This document shows, piece by piece, positions 17,243 to 26,434 of a stretch of DNA of 64,000 bases (position 1 is the stretch's first letter; every line of letters begins with the position of its first letter). Both the position numbers and the translations under genes were made by a program. The notes beneath the pieces were generated by a model. That model was not told the DNA's origin. It saw nothing but the letters and a program-made list of their open reading frames with translations, and made no database searches. The DNA is from CAWEBF01 sp963807235 (GTDB taxonomy: Bacteria > Acidobacteriota > Vicinamibacteria > Vicinamibacterales > UBA2999), in the NCBI GenBank assembly GCA_963807235.1, contig CAWEBF010000011.1, positions 8,969 through 72,968 on the forward strand, in the 5' to 3' direction.

Positions 17243-17875
17243 ATGGACTCCGCCGCTTCGATCTTGTCGTTTCTGGACGGCGCCTTCGAGCGTATCGAGA
17301 TGCCCTGCCTGAGCAACTTGAACGTGGACTACGTGTCCACCCGGATGTCGGCGTACCGCAGTCCGGATAAGTGGCTGCTGCTCTTCAACTCCGTGGTATG
17401 GGTGCCCGCGGCCGATGGCCTGATGGCCATGGTTGAAACGGTGGGGCCGGGCGCCAGTGGCAAGCAAGGCTTCGACAACGATCGGGCCTTCACGCCGGGG
17501 CAGATTGAAACCGACGCATCGGGCGAGCGCGTTGAGGGGATTACAGTCCGCGGCCGCGCCGTGGATCCTGACGCCTTGGGTATCACGCCCCGCCTCGAGC
17601 TGCAGGCTGACGTCGGCTTCTGGGCGGCCGTCGCCCTCATCGACCAGTATCGCGAAGACCTGCTGGCGTCGGCCGCGGAATTACAACGCTTCATCCCGGC
17701 CGGGTTCCAACACCTGCTCTCGGTCGATGAATGGGAGCATCCGACGTTCGACGTGCCGGCGAGTAGAACCGAGTCGTTTCCGCTCCTGGCGGAAGTGCTC
17801 GAGAAGGCCGATCCCTCACTATGGCGCCCCGCGACCCACCCCAACACGCACTGGTCGCATTGGTTTCCAAAATGA
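17243..17875 (+). CDS. Unrecognised cytosolic protein (210 aa)
   Basis: A complete frame without leader or membrane segment. It is rich in aromatic residues at its end (H-P-N-T-H-W-S-H-W-F-P-K) and has N-L-N-V-D-Y-V-S-T-R-M-S-A-Y-R-S-P-D-K-W near the start. I do not recognise a named domain. The stop overlaps the ATG of the next small gene (ATGA at 17872-17875), so the two are coupled and probably work together. Confidence 0.7.
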   Translation: MDSAASILSFLDGAFERIEMPCLSNLNVDYVSTRMSAYRSPDKWLLLFNSVVWVPAADGLMAMVETVGPGASGKQGFDNDRAFTPGQIETDASGERVEGITVRGRAVDPDALGITPRLELQADVGFWAAVALIDQYREDLLASAAELQRFIPAGFQHLLSVDEWEHPTFDVPASRTESFPLLAEVLEKADPSLWRPATHPNTHWSHWFPK

Positions 17876-18069
17876 ACACCCGCGCGATCCCCGACCCCGC
17901 ACCAGACGACGGAGTTGGGCTCTGTGCGCGCTGCCTGCACGTACGTCGAACCGAGAACGACCGCGGCTCCGTCTTCTACCGCTGCGACTACGCTCGCATC
18001 GATCCCAGTTACCCGAAGTACCCGGTCCTGCCCGTGCTGAGCTGCGCAGCGTTCGCGCGGAGTGGATAG
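17872..18069 (+). CDS. Small four-cysteine zinc-ribbon-like protein (65 aa)
   Basis: Contains G-L-C18-A-R-C21-L-H-V-R-R, R-G-S-V-F-Y-R-C38 and V-L-S-C58-A-A-F, with Y-P-K-Y-P-V-L-P between the last two cysteines. Small proteins of this plan (C-x2-C, G-S-x-F-x-x-C, P-K-Y-P-x-L-P-V-x-x-C) are scattered through soil bacteria without known function. Metal binding by four cysteines is inferred. ATG at 17872 overlaps the preceding stop. Confidence 0.7.
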   Translation: MNTRAIPDPAPDDGVGLCARCLHVRRTENDRGSVFYRCDYARIDPSYPKYPVLPVLSCAAFARSG

Positions 18070-18102
18070 GGCCGGGTGGAGCGCCATGCTCTAATTGGCG
18101 CC

Positions 18103-18938
18103 ATGTGGAACCGGATTCGACCGCTGCTGTGGATCGCCGTCGCTCTTGTCGGAGCCGGCGTCTCGACGAGCGCGCAGTGGCTGCACCAGCCCACGGCGGG
18201 CGCGCCGCGCACGCGCGACGGCAAGGTGAACATGACGGCGCGTGCCCCGCAACTGAACGGCAAGCCCGATTTCTCGGGGTTAGTGGCAGGCCCCGGGTGA
18301 TCCGCGCGCGCCGGGAGGGCTGTTCGGTCTCGGTGAATCGCTGAACAACCGCTACTTCCGGAACGTGCTGGCCGACTTCCCGCCGAACGACCCGCCGCTG
18401 ACGCCGGCCGGCCTCGAACGGCTGAAGCACAACCAGTTCGCTCACGACGCCAAGTCCGATCGTCAACTGCCTGCCGGACGGGATGCCGCACGGCAACACG
18501 CTGCCCCAGCCGTTCAAGGTGATTCACTCGCCGGGCGTCATCGTCCTCCTGTACGAAGTGGGTACCACCTTTCGGCAGATCTTCATGGATGGACGAAAGT
18601 TGCCGGTCGATCCCTCGCCGACCTGGCAGGGCTACTCGGTCGGCCGGTGGGAAGGCGAGACACTGGTCGTGGACACGATCGGCTTCAACGACCGCAGCTG
18701 GCTTGACGTCCGCGGGACGCCCCACAGCGAGGAGATGCGCGTGGAGGAACGCTTCCGCCGCCGCGACTACGGCCATCTGGACATGACGATCACGATCACG
18801 GACTCCAAGACCTTCACCCGGCCCATCACCTTCAGCGTAGTCCTGGATCTGATGCCCGACACCGAGCTGTTGGAGCACTACTGCGCCGAGAACGAGAAGG
18901 ACGACGCGCACATACGCGCCGGCGCCCTCAAGAAGTAG
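18103..18938 (+). CDS. Secreted-family protein of Acidobacteriota, member 3 (frameshifted)
   Basis: ATG at 18103 opens a signal peptide (P-L-L-W-I-A-V-A-L-V-G-A-G-V-S-T-S-A-Q). The N-terminal family block L-N-G-K-P-D-F-S-G-L follows. Frame changes near 18290 and 18465 lead into C-L-P-D-G-M-P, V-I-H-S-P-G-V-I-V-L-L-Y-E, and the family core W-Q-G-Y-S-V-G-R-W-E-G-E-T-L-V-V-D-T-I-G-F-N-D. The ending Y-C-A-E-N-E-K-D is the family C-terminus. Closely similar in plan to the genes at 49115 and 59324, which are intact. Convergent with the next gene, ten bases away. Function unknown, exported. Confidence 0.72.
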
Positions 18939-18947
18939 CGGGCGCGG

Positions 18948-20009
18948 TTACCGGCCGCGGTCCTCGCCGTTCACGCGCTCGAAGACGCGCTCGGGCGGCG
19001 GCAGCCCCTTCGCCGCGTTCTCGGCCGCCTGCTTCTCGTAAGCGCGCTCGCCGCTGAGCGAGTTCGCCACCGACAGGTTCCCCTCGTGGCAGCCGGTACT
19101 CGTAGATCTCGTAGCCGGCTTGAGGCGTGAGCGTCATCCGGATCGTCCAGGGCTGGGTGTAGGTCTTGGGGTCGTCGATGCGCAGCTCGTAGTCGAGCAT
19201 CTCCGGATCGGTCCGCGTCAACCGCTCGGTCATTTTCATCGCGGTGCTGTGCCTGGGGCCGCCGCCGTTGGGACCGACCGAGGTCCGATCGGTGAAGTTG
19301 GTGGTCTCGATGACCAGCGTGTTGCCCTCCCAGTGCGCGCGCGAATCGCCCATCAGCTGCGGGATGGCGCTGCCGACGTGCGGGCGGCCGTCGAGCGGGA
19401 TGACGCGCGTGTCGTGCACCATCTCGTAGGCGATGATCACCGCGTCGGGCGTCTGCAGGATGCGCGCGCCGTTGCCGTAGACGACCGGCAGCCACGAGCC
19501 CGCCAGGCCGCGCGTGATGCAGCGGTCGTAGTTGTTGAAGTCCGCGAAGGTATTGAACGGGCCCACGCCGTTGGTGCCCGGGACCGGGCGGCGCGACCGG
19601 GCTTCCGGCGTCAGCGCCGGCGTTCGCCCGTCAGGCGGGTCGATGACCAGCGAGGTGTAGCCGAAGTCGCGCGACCCCTCCTCGTTGCGGAAGGTGCCCG
19701 TTCGGGCGTTGTTCACGTCGCGCGCGGTGCTGCGAGCCTTGGCCCGCTGGGCGAACTCCTCGTCGGTGAGATGCCGGCGCGTCCCGAACTGTGCCGGCCG
19801 AGACATCGGCACGCCGCGCATGTCGTCGCTGGTCCAGATGCCTTCGAAGTCGGGGTGCCCCCACGCCAGCTTCGGCGGCGTCCACTTCGGGTTGGCGACG
19901 GCCGCGGCCGACGCTTCAGCCGACCCCTTGGCTTGCGCCTGCAGCGTGTCAGCTTGCCCCCAAGAATCCGACTGCCGCCACGACTCCGGCGATAAGATAA
20001 ACGTCGCAC
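18948..20009 (-). CDS. Secreted-family protein of Acidobacteriota, member 4 (frameshifted)
   Basis: About 350 residues. Likely start is GTG at 20009 behind GGGGAGG. The leader reads L-I-A-G-V-V-A-A-V-G-F-L-G-A-S in one frame and the body, from A-D-T-L-Q-A-Q, in another, so there is a break near 19960. The body has W-G-H-P-D-F-E-G-I-W-T, F-N-N-Y-D-R-C-I-T-R-G, and the core H-W-E-G-N-T-L-V-I-E-T-T-N-F-T-D-R-T, then T-Q-P-W-T-I-R-M-T-L. A second break near 19090 precedes the family end, which stops at TAA 18948-18950. It is divergent from the dipeptidase gene with 37 bases between starts. The longer N-terminal half sets it apart from members 3, 6 and 7. Confidence 0.7.
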
Positions 20010-20046
20010 AGACCCTCCCCTCAGCGGCGGCAGGGTACCACAGGCC

Positions 20047-21251
20047 ATGATTCGCACTCTCGCGTACGCCACGCTGGCGGTGGGCATCTCGGGCGCGTTG
20101 CTGGCCGCACAGGGACAGGCGGGCGATGCCGACCTGGTGGCCAGGGCTCGGGCCATCCACGAGCGCGTGCTCACGCTGGATACGCACGACGACATCGATA
20201 CGGACACGTTCCAGCCAGCCTGCAACTACACGCAGCGGCTGGCCACGCAAGTGAACCTGCCCAAGATGACCGAGGGCGGGCTCGACGTCGCGTTCCTCAT
20301 CGTCTACGTGGGCCAGGGGCCGTTGACGGAAGCCGGCTACGGTGACGCGTACCGGCAGGCGGTGGAGAAGTTCGACGCCATTCACCGGCTGGCGGAACAG
20401 ATCGCGCCGTCGCAGATCGGGCTGGCGCTCACGCCGGCCGACGTCAGGCGCATCGCTGCCAGCGGCCGCAAGGTGGCGGTGATCGGCGTCGAGAACGGCT
20501 ATCCGATTGGCACCGACGTCAGCCGCGTAGCGGAGTTTTACGCCCGCGGTGGCCGCTATCTCTCGCTCGCGCACAACGGCCACAACCAGCTGTCGGACTC
20601 GAACACCGGCGAAGCCGCCGGCGATGCCCCCAACCAGGGCATCAGCCCGCTGGGCCGCCAGGTGATTGCCGAGATGAACCGGCTGGGGATGATGGTGGAC
20701 GTCTCACACCCGTCGAAGGCGTCGATGCTGCAGGCTATCCAGCTGTCGAAGGCGCCGATCATCGCCTCGCACTCCGCGGTGCGGGCGCTGGTCAACCACA
20801 GCCGCAACCTGGACGACGAGCAGCTGCTCGCGTTGAAGAAGAACGGTGGTGTCGTGCAGGTGGTGGCGTTTTCAGACTACATCAAGACGCAGCCGCCGCG
20901 AGGCCGAGCGCGCAGGGCCGGCCGCGGCGCGGGGCGTGTCCGATCGAAGGCTCCGCAGCGGCGGTCGCATCGCCGGCGCCGCCGTTGGCGACCGTAAAAG
21001 ACTTCGTCGATCACATCGACTACGCCGTGAAGCTGATCGGCATCGACCACGTCGGCATCTCGTCGGATTTCGACGGCGGCGGAGGCATCGACGGCTGGAA
21101 CAGCGCGGCGGAGACGTTCAACGTCACCCTCGAGCTGGTGCGGCGCGGCTACACCGAGAACGACATCGCCAAACTGTGGAGCGGCAACTTGCTGCGCGTG
21201 TGGGCCGAGGTCGAGGCCGTGGCCAGGCGTCTGCAATCGGAGGCACGTTGA
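20047..21251 (+). CDS. Exported membrane-dipeptidase-like enzyme, peptidase M19 (frameshifted)
   Basis: A signal peptide (to L-L-A-A-Q) precedes the M19 zinc dipeptidase fold: V-L-T-L-D-T-H-D-D-I-D (first metal pair), A-V-I-G-V-E-N-G-Y-P-I-G (bridging Glu), M-M-V-D-V-S-H-P-S (His), and I-I-A-S-H-S-A-V-R-A-L (His). After S-D-Y-I-K-T-Q-P-P the frame is lost near 20895-20990. It resumes as V-K-D-F-V-D-H-I-D-Y-A-V-K-L-I-G-I-D-H-V-G-I-S-S-D-F-D-G-G-G with the catalytic D-F-D, then G-G/S-N-L-L-R-V-W. The stretch between seems shorter than in intact relatives as I remember them. Releases dipeptides or acts on small beta-lactam-like amides; precise substrate unknown. Confidence 0.85.
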
Positions 21252-21331
21252 CGCAGCTGCCCGCGAACTGAGGGTCAGTTGGGGGTAGCATCGGGGACCA
21301 CGCGGTACGAACACAACCAGGAGAAGAGGAC

Positions 21332-22580
21332 ATGAGCTCGCACCACCACTCGGATCGCCGCCGGTTCCTGACCGACGCCGCGCTGGCGAGCATGGCCGTC
21401 GGAACCGCTGGAGCAGTGGGTGCCCAAGCGCCGCAAACGCCGGCGCCGACTCCTGCCGCCCGCCTGAAGGAGACGCTGGCCTACGGCCAGCCGTCGCGGT
21501 TCGACAGCACCGTGCGCAGGGCGCTTGGCGCGGGCTCCCCGATCAACGACACAGCGCTGACCACGCCGCTGCAGGATCTGGACGGCATCATCACGCCGTC
21601 CGGCCTGCACTTCCTGATGGACCACGTGAACGGCATTCCGGACATCGATCCGGCGCAGCACAAGCTGCTGGTGCACGGTTTCGTCGCCCGGCCGCTCACC
21701 TTCACGATGGACGAGCTGAAGCGCTTCCCGTCGGTGTCGAAGGTCTACTTCCTGGAGTGCAATGCGAACAGCCGCCCGCTGCGCGGGCCCGAACGGCGAT
21801 TCGGTGCAGCTGGTGCACGGCCGGACGAGCTGCAGCGAGTGGACGGGCGTGCTGCTCTCGACGCTGCTGAAGGAGTGTGGTCCGCGGGACGACGCGAAGT
21901 GGATCGTCGCCGAGGGCGGCGAATCGAACAAGTACACGATGAGCATCCCGTTGGTGAAGGCGATGGACGACATCCTGGTGGCCTATGCGCAGAACGGTGA
22001 ACCGGTGCGTCCGCACAACGGGTACCCGCTTCGGCTCGTCGTCCCGGGCTGGGAAGCCATCCGTTCCGTGAAGTGGCTGACCCGGATCGCCGTGGTGGAT
22101 TCGCCGGCGATGTCGTGGCACGAGGCGGGCAACAACGCCGACACGGCACCCGGTGGCAAGGCGCTCGGCTTCAGGTTCGAGCTGGGCCCGAAGTCGGTGA
22201 TCACGCGTCCGTCCGGCGGCCAGAAGCTTCCCGGCCGCGGCTTCTACGAAATCACGGGGCTGGCGTGGACCGGCGGTGGCAAGGTGACGCGCGTGGACGT
22301 CTCGGTGGACGGCGGCAAGACCTACAGGGAAGCCCAGCTCCAGGACCCCGTCCTTCCGATGGCGCACACGCGTTTCCGCTTCGCGTGGGAGTGGAACGGC
22401 CAGGAGGCCATCCTGCAGTCGCGCTGCACGGACGAAAAGGGCGAGGTGCAGCCGACGATCGCCGAAGCGGCAAAAGTCCTGGGCGTGACGCCGGATTATT
22501 TCCTGCAGGCCGACCACTTCAACGGCATCCAGCCGTGGAAGGTGAACCCGGACGGAAGCATCCAGAATGCGCTGTTCTAG
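21332..22580 (+). CDS. soxC: SoxC-type sulfite dehydrogenase, molybdopterin subunit (one frameshift)
   Basis: Tat leader D-R-R-R-F-L-T-D-A-A-L-A-S. The sulfite-oxidase fold follows: P-L-Q-D-L-D-G-I-I-T-P-S-G-L-H-F and H-K-L-L-V-H-G-F-V-A-R-P-L-T-F-T-M-D-E-L. The molybdenum cysteine lies in Y-F-L-E-C-N-A-N-S (about bases 21745-21770). The frame changes near 21785 and continues with L-V-P-G-W-E-A-I-R-S-V-K-W-L and the dimerisation domain (V-D-V-S-V-D-G-G-K-T-Y-R-E-A). In Sox systems SoxCD oxidises the sulfane sulfur bound to SoxYZ in the periplasm. Overlaps soxD by 14 bases. No soxXYZAB is in this window, so it may act as a stand-alone sulfite or related dehydrogenase. Confidence 0.88.
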
Positions 22581-23133
22581 ATTGCTGCCGGCGGCGATCG
22601 TGCTCGCGGCCACGGCGTCGGCGACCGTGCTGGCGCAGGGCCCTACGTTTCGGCTGGGCACGACGCCGAGCGCGGAGGAGATCAAGACGCGAGACACGGC
22701 CGTCGCGCCCGCGGGGAAGGAACTGCCTCCGGGGAGCGGTGGCGTAAAGGAAGGCGCCGACGTCTACGCGAAGAAATGCGCCTCGTGCCACGGACCGAAC
22801 GGAACCGGCACGATGCTTCATCGCGGGCTGGTGCCGCTCGGCAACGCGAAGCCGCTGAAGATCGAGGGCAGCCTGGTGCCCTACGCGACGACGGTGTGGG
22901 ACTTCATCAACCGGGCGATGCCGTGGTTCACGCCAGGCACGATGCCGCCGAACGAAGTCTACGCGGTCACCGCCTACGTGCTCTTCCTCAACGGTGCGAT
23001 CACGGAAAACGAGGTGCTGGACGCGGCGACCCTTCCGCGCGTGCGGATGCCGAACCGCGACAGCTTCGTCGCCGTCGAGCTCGACTGGAAGCCCGGCCAG
23101 AGACGCCCGCTCGGGCACTACCCAACGCGGTAG
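22567..23133 (+). CDS. soxD: SoxD-like c-type cytochrome subunit
   Basis: 188 residues with a signal peptide (to V-L-A-Q) and one haem c site C-A-S-C-H-G-P-N-G-T-G. The axial methionine is probably in G-T-M-P-P-N-E-V-Y-A-V-T-A-Y-V-L-F-L-N. The N-terminal F-R-L-G-T-T-P-S-A-E-E-I matches SoxD-type cytochromes that accept electrons from SoxC. The start lies inside soxC, so the pair is coupled. Intact. Confidence 0.88.
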   Translation: MRCSRLLPAAIVLAATASATVLAQGPTFRLGTTPSAEEIKTRDTAVAPAGKELPPGSGGVKEGADVYAKKCASCHGPNGTGTMLHRGLVPLGNAKPLKIEGSLVPYATTVWDFINRAMPWFTPGTMPPNEVYAVTAYVLFLNGAITENEVLDAATLPRVRMPNRDSFVAVELDWKPGQRRPLGHYPTR

Positions 23134-23156
23134 CGGCGCAGGCCGAAGAGGCGAAC

Positions 23157-23564
23157 CTACAACAACCCTTCTTTCGCCATCTCGGCGTTCTGATCGCTGC
23201 GGGAGATGTATGAAAGGATTCGCCATTCGTCCCCTGCCTTTTCGAGCAGATACGAGATGTCGAATTCGATCACGCGGTCCCCAGTCTTCTCGAATCGTGC
23301 GCCCCAGGTAACGGTCGCCAACGTGTGGAGCGGGCTCAACGCCACGTCGCGAATCGAGACTACCGTGACCGAACGCATGCCGTGCTGGCGATTGAAGCTG
23401 GCGACCTGCCGGAGCCATTCGATGAAACTTGCGTCGTTCGTGAAGGCATGACTGCCGTCCGGGCCGCCGACGATGAACGTCGCCGCATACAGACCCGCCA
23501 GCGCCTCCGGTTGAGGACCCAGCGAGATCTCGGCGTATCGGCTGAAGAATCGGTCTAGTGACAT
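23157..23564 (-). CDS. SnoaL/NTF2-like protein
   Basis: 135 residues, no leader. A cone-shaped alpha+beta NTF2-like fold is suggested by F-F-S-R-Y-A-E-I-S-L-G-P-Q-P-E-A-L-A-G-L-Y-A at the start and E-F-D-I-S-Y-L-L-E-K-A-G-D-E-W-R-I-L-S-Y-I-S-R at the end, the usual terminal strands. Members range from small-molecule isomerases to uncatalytic binding proteins. The ATG at 23564 was chosen since upstream residues lack protein character. It may form a unit with the small basic gene just upstream on the same strand (17 bases away). Confidence 0.75.
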   Translation of the reverse strand: MSLDRFFSRYAEISLGPQPEALAGLYAATFIVGGPDGSHAFTNDASFIEWLRQVASFNRQHGMRSVTVVSIRDVALSPLHTLATVTWGARFEKTGDRVIEFDISYLLEKAGDEWRILSYISRSDQNAEMAKEGLL

Positions 23565-23580
23565 CGCCGCGGTCGCGTTC

Positions 23581-23730
23581 TCAGCGACGCTTGAAGAACT
23601 GGACGGCGCGTTCGTGACGCTCGGCGGCGGCGCGGCTCCCGAACGTGCCCAGATTCCGCCGCCGGCCGGTCTTCGGATTCTTCTTCCGCGAGTAGAGGCG
23701 ATATTTGCCAGACGCAAGTTTTCTGATCAT
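23581..23730 (-). CDS. Small basic conserved protein (49 aa)
   Basis: Begins M-I-R-K-L-A-S-G-K-Y-R-L-Y-S-R-K-K, then N-P-K-T-G-R-R-R-N-L-G-T-F-G-S-R, and ends E-R-H-E-R-A-V-Q-F-F-K-R-R. This is a widely distributed short protein of unknown function with exactly this plan (I-R-K-L-x-S-G-x-Y-R-L-Y-S-R-K, L-G-T-F, E-R-A-V-Q-x-F-K-R). High Arg/Lys content suggests nucleic-acid contact. ATG at 23730; no strong ribosome site. Confidence 0.7.
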   Translation of the reverse strand: MIRKLASGKYRLYSRKKNPKTGRRRNLGTFGSRAAAERHERAVQFFKRR

Positions 23731-23819
23731 AGGAACGAAAGACCTGAGTTGCGCTATCCAGTCGCTTGGTGAAGGATATCCTCGCGCAGCACGCCGAAGG
23801 CGCCAGAAGCGAGGATCAG

Positions 23820-25055
23820 ATGCGGACAGCGGGGGTGAGCGTAATAGTCGTCCTTCTCTTGGCCGCTTTCCCGAGTGGGCAAGGAAGTCGCGCCCCAAGC
23901 CTCGGTGGCGGCAACCAGGTCGAAAACCAGGGCCCACCGCCTGGCGTGCAGCCGTTGCCGATCGACTTGTTCACGTCGAAGAATTTCTACAAGGACCGGG
24001 CGCTGTGGCTGGACAAGCGCTATTACCGCTGCAACAACTCGATCGTGCTGTCGCAGTTCTGGGTCTCGCCGCGCCGGCTCGGCGACAATTTCCCCGCCAC
24101 AGCGACATGGGGTGACTGCGACAGGGATATCGACCGGCAGAGCATCCTGAGTCCCTATCCGTACAAGACGGCTCAAGAACATTACGAGGCGTTATCGGCC
24201 GACGCGAAGAAGCGGGGTGGCCCGACCGTCTATACCAAGGCGACGGTCCCTGATTGGGACGGGTACTACCAGCGGGACAACACCCATCCGGGCGCCTGGT
24301 GGGTGTGGGGTGTCGAACAGCCCTCGACCCTGGTGTCTTTGCTCACGCCGCTCTATCAGCAGCGCGCGGTTCAGCAGATGTACCACGAGGCGGTGAACAA
24401 CGCACCCCAGTGGGCCGCCTCCTACTGCTATCCGGAAGGATTCATCCGGTGGTGGGGCGGGCCATCAGGCGCGACCAATTTTCAGCTGACGATGACCACG
24501 TGGCAGGTCCAGTACCTGTCGAGTTCGGCGGACAACTTCGTTCGACAGGTGCTAATCGGCAAGCCCAATCACGTGCAGAAGGTTCCGCAGTGGTACGGCG
24601 AGACGATCGGCTTCTGGGACGGAACAACGCTCATCAGCTGGACGGCGCGGGTGCAGCCGTGGACCTTGACGCACTCCATGTTCGAAATCAGCGACAAGAT
24701 GGAGACGGTTGAAATCGTCAAGCCGACAACCGACGCGGCCGGCAACTTCACCGGCATCCTCCACGAGACTGTCTTCTACGACCCCGATGTGTTCGTCGCC
24801 CCTGTCCGCGCCACGATGCTCATCCGCCGGGTGGCGACGCCGGCGGATCCCGAACGCCGCTTCTCCTTCGTGGAGTGTTTGAGCAACATCGTCAACACCA
24901 ATGGCCGGCCGGGGCAGCTGACCGCGGCAGACCCGCGCTTCGTCGATTACTACGGCCGCCCCTGGGCCAAGAACTGGGAGAAGCACTTCGAGGCCGGCTG
25001 GGACAAGCCGCAGGAGGAGCTGCCCAAGGAAATCACCGACATCTTTGGAAAGTAG
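23820..25055 (+). CDS. Secreted-family protein of Acidobacteriota, member 5 (divergent, 411 aa)
   Basis: ATG at 23820 with GAGG upstream; signal peptide to about residue 22. The protein is longer than other members and Trp/Tyr-rich: A-L-W-L-D-K-R-Y-Y-R-C-N, S-Q-F-W-V-S-P-R-R. Its centre carries a variant of the family core, V-P-Q-W-Y-G-E-T-I-G-F-W-D-G-T-T-L-I-S-W-T, followed by M-E-T-V-E-I and H-E-T-V-F-Y-D-P-D-V-F. The frame is intact. Four bases separate it from the arylsulfotransferase-like gene, so they should be one operon; a joint periplasmic role is inferred, nature unknown. Confidence 0.7.
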   Translation: MRTAGVSVIVVLLLAAFPSGQGSRAPSLGGGNQVENQGPPPGVQPLPIDLFTSKNFYKDRALWLDKRYYRCNNSIVLSQFWVSPRRLGDNFPATATWGDCDRDIDRQSILSPYPYKTAQEHYEALSADAKKRGGPTVYTKATVPDWDGYYQRDNTHPGAWWVWGVEQPSTLVSLLTPLYQQRAVQQMYHEAVNNAPQWAASYCYPEGFIRWWGGPSGATNFQLTMTTWQVQYLSSSADNFVRQVLIGKPNHVQKVPQWYGETIGFWDGTTLISWTARVQPWTLTHSMFEISDKMETVEIVKPTTDAAGNFTGILHETVFYDPDVFVAPVRATMLIRRVATPADPERRFSFVECLSNIVNTNGRPGQLTAADPRFVDYYGRPWAKNWEKHFEAGWDKPQEELPKEITDIFGK

Positions 25056-25059
25056 CGCC

Positions 25060-26412
25060 GTGAAGCGACTGATTTGCACATGCGCTGCCGCCATCGTGGC
25101 GGTCTCGTTGACCTGGGCCCAGTCCGTCTATCCCACGGGTACCACGATTTACGCCCCGGACCGCGCGTGGAACGGCTACACCGTGTTGTCGCCGCTGGCC
25201 ACGCCGGCCGTGGTCGTCATCGACATGAACGGCAACGTGGTCAAGCGGTGGGAAGGCTACAACAACTCCGCCGGCGGTCCGGCGCGCGTCTTCCCGGGCG
25301 GGATCGTCGTGGCCGCAAGCGGCGCACGCCCGCCGTATCAGGAGTCACTGGAGCTGATCCAGCGTGACTTCGACGGCAAGGTCGTCTGGCAGTTTTCCCG
25401 CAACGAGCAGATCAAGACGCGGGAGGGCGCCGCGGTCTGGTCGGCACGTCAGCACCACGACTGGCAGCGGGAGAGTCATCCCGCCGGCTACTACAGTCCC
25501 GAGAGCTCGCCGGCGGTCGAAGGCGGCAACACGCTGATTCTGGCCCATGCCAATCGCATGCAGCCGGACGTCGCCGACGTGGTGCTCGAGGACGATCGTC
25601 TCATCGAGGTGTCGTGGAAGGGCGACATCGTCTGGGAATGGCTGGCGGGCGACCACATCGACGAGCTGGGGTTCGCGCCCGATGCGCGGAAGGCCATCAG
25701 GGCCGCGCGCGCCTTCAACAAGGCGCGGGGCAGCTTCGACTGGCTGCACATCAACTCGGCGACCTACGTCGGACCGAACCGATGGTTCGATCAAGGCGAC
25801 ATGCGTTTCGCCCCGAACCACGTCATCATCAGCAGCAGGGAAGGCAGCCTGCTTGCGATCGTCGGCCGCGACGGAAAGATTGTCTGGCGGCTCGGTCCCG
25901 ACTTCAGCCAGTCGCAGGAGCTTCGCACGATTCGCCAGATCATCGGCCAGCATCATGCGCACATCATCCCGAAAGGCCTGCCGGGGGCGGGGAATCTCCT
26001 GGTGTTCGACAACGGCGGCTCGAGCGGCTACGGCTTCGCCAATCCGATTGCACCCGAGGGAACCGGGGCGTTTGCGCGCGCCACGTCGCGCGTGCTGGAG
26101 ATCAACCCGGTGACGCTCGACCTCGTCTGGTCCTATTCGAACCCCAGGTTCTTCAGCACCAACATCAGCGGTGCGCAGCGGCTGCCGAATGGCAACACGC
26201 TCGTCACTGCCGGCGCCGGTGGGCGAATGTTCGAGGTCACGACGGACGGCACAATCGTCTGGGAGTACATGTATCCCCAGTTCAGCGGGGCCAACGCAGC
26301 GAACGCCGTGTACCGGGCCTACCGCATCCCGTACGGCTGGATACCGCAGCTGGCGGCCCCCACGGAGCGGCGCATCACGCCGCCCGCGCTGGGGGATTTC
26401 AAAGTGCCGTGA
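25060..26412 (+). CDS. Arylsulfotransferase (ASST)-like exported protein
   Basis: 450 residues. GTG at 25060; leader to W-A-Q. The body is a repeated-blade propeller of the ASST kind: G-Y-T-V-L-S-P-L near the start, V-V-V-I-D-M-N-G-N-V-V-K-R-W, L-I-E-V-S-W-K-G-D-I-V-W-E-W, G-Q-H-H-A-H-I-I-P-K-G, N-G-N-T-L-V-T-A-G-A-G-G-R-M-F-E-V. The H-H-A-H site is where the family carries its catalytic histidine. PAPS-independent sulfotransfer between phenolic compounds is the known reaction of true ASST; substrate here is unproved. Intact, in an operon with the preceding gene. Confidence 0.85.
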   Translation: MKRLICTCAAAIVAVSLTWAQSVYPTGTTIYAPDRAWNGYTVLSPLATPAVVVIDMNGNVVKRWEGYNNSAGGPARVFPGGIVVAASGARPPYQESLELIQRDFDGKVVWQFSRNEQIKTREGAAVWSARQHHDWQRESHPAGYYSPESSPAVEGGNTLILAHANRMQPDVADVVLEDDRLIEVSWKGDIVWEWLAGDHIDELGFAPDARKAIRAARAFNKARGSFDWLHINSATYVGPNRWFDQGDMRFAPNHVIISSREGSLLAIVGRDGKIVWRLGPDFSQSQELRTIRQIIGQHHAHIIPKGLPGAGNLLVFDNGGSSGYGFANPIAPEGTGAFARATSRVLEINPVTLDLVWSYSNPRFFSTNISGAQRLPNGNTLVTAGAGGRMFEVTTDGTIVWEYMYPQFSGANAANAVYRAYRIPYGWIPQLAAPTERRITPPALGDFKVP

Positions 26413-26434
26413 AAGGAATCGTTGACGTCTACTC

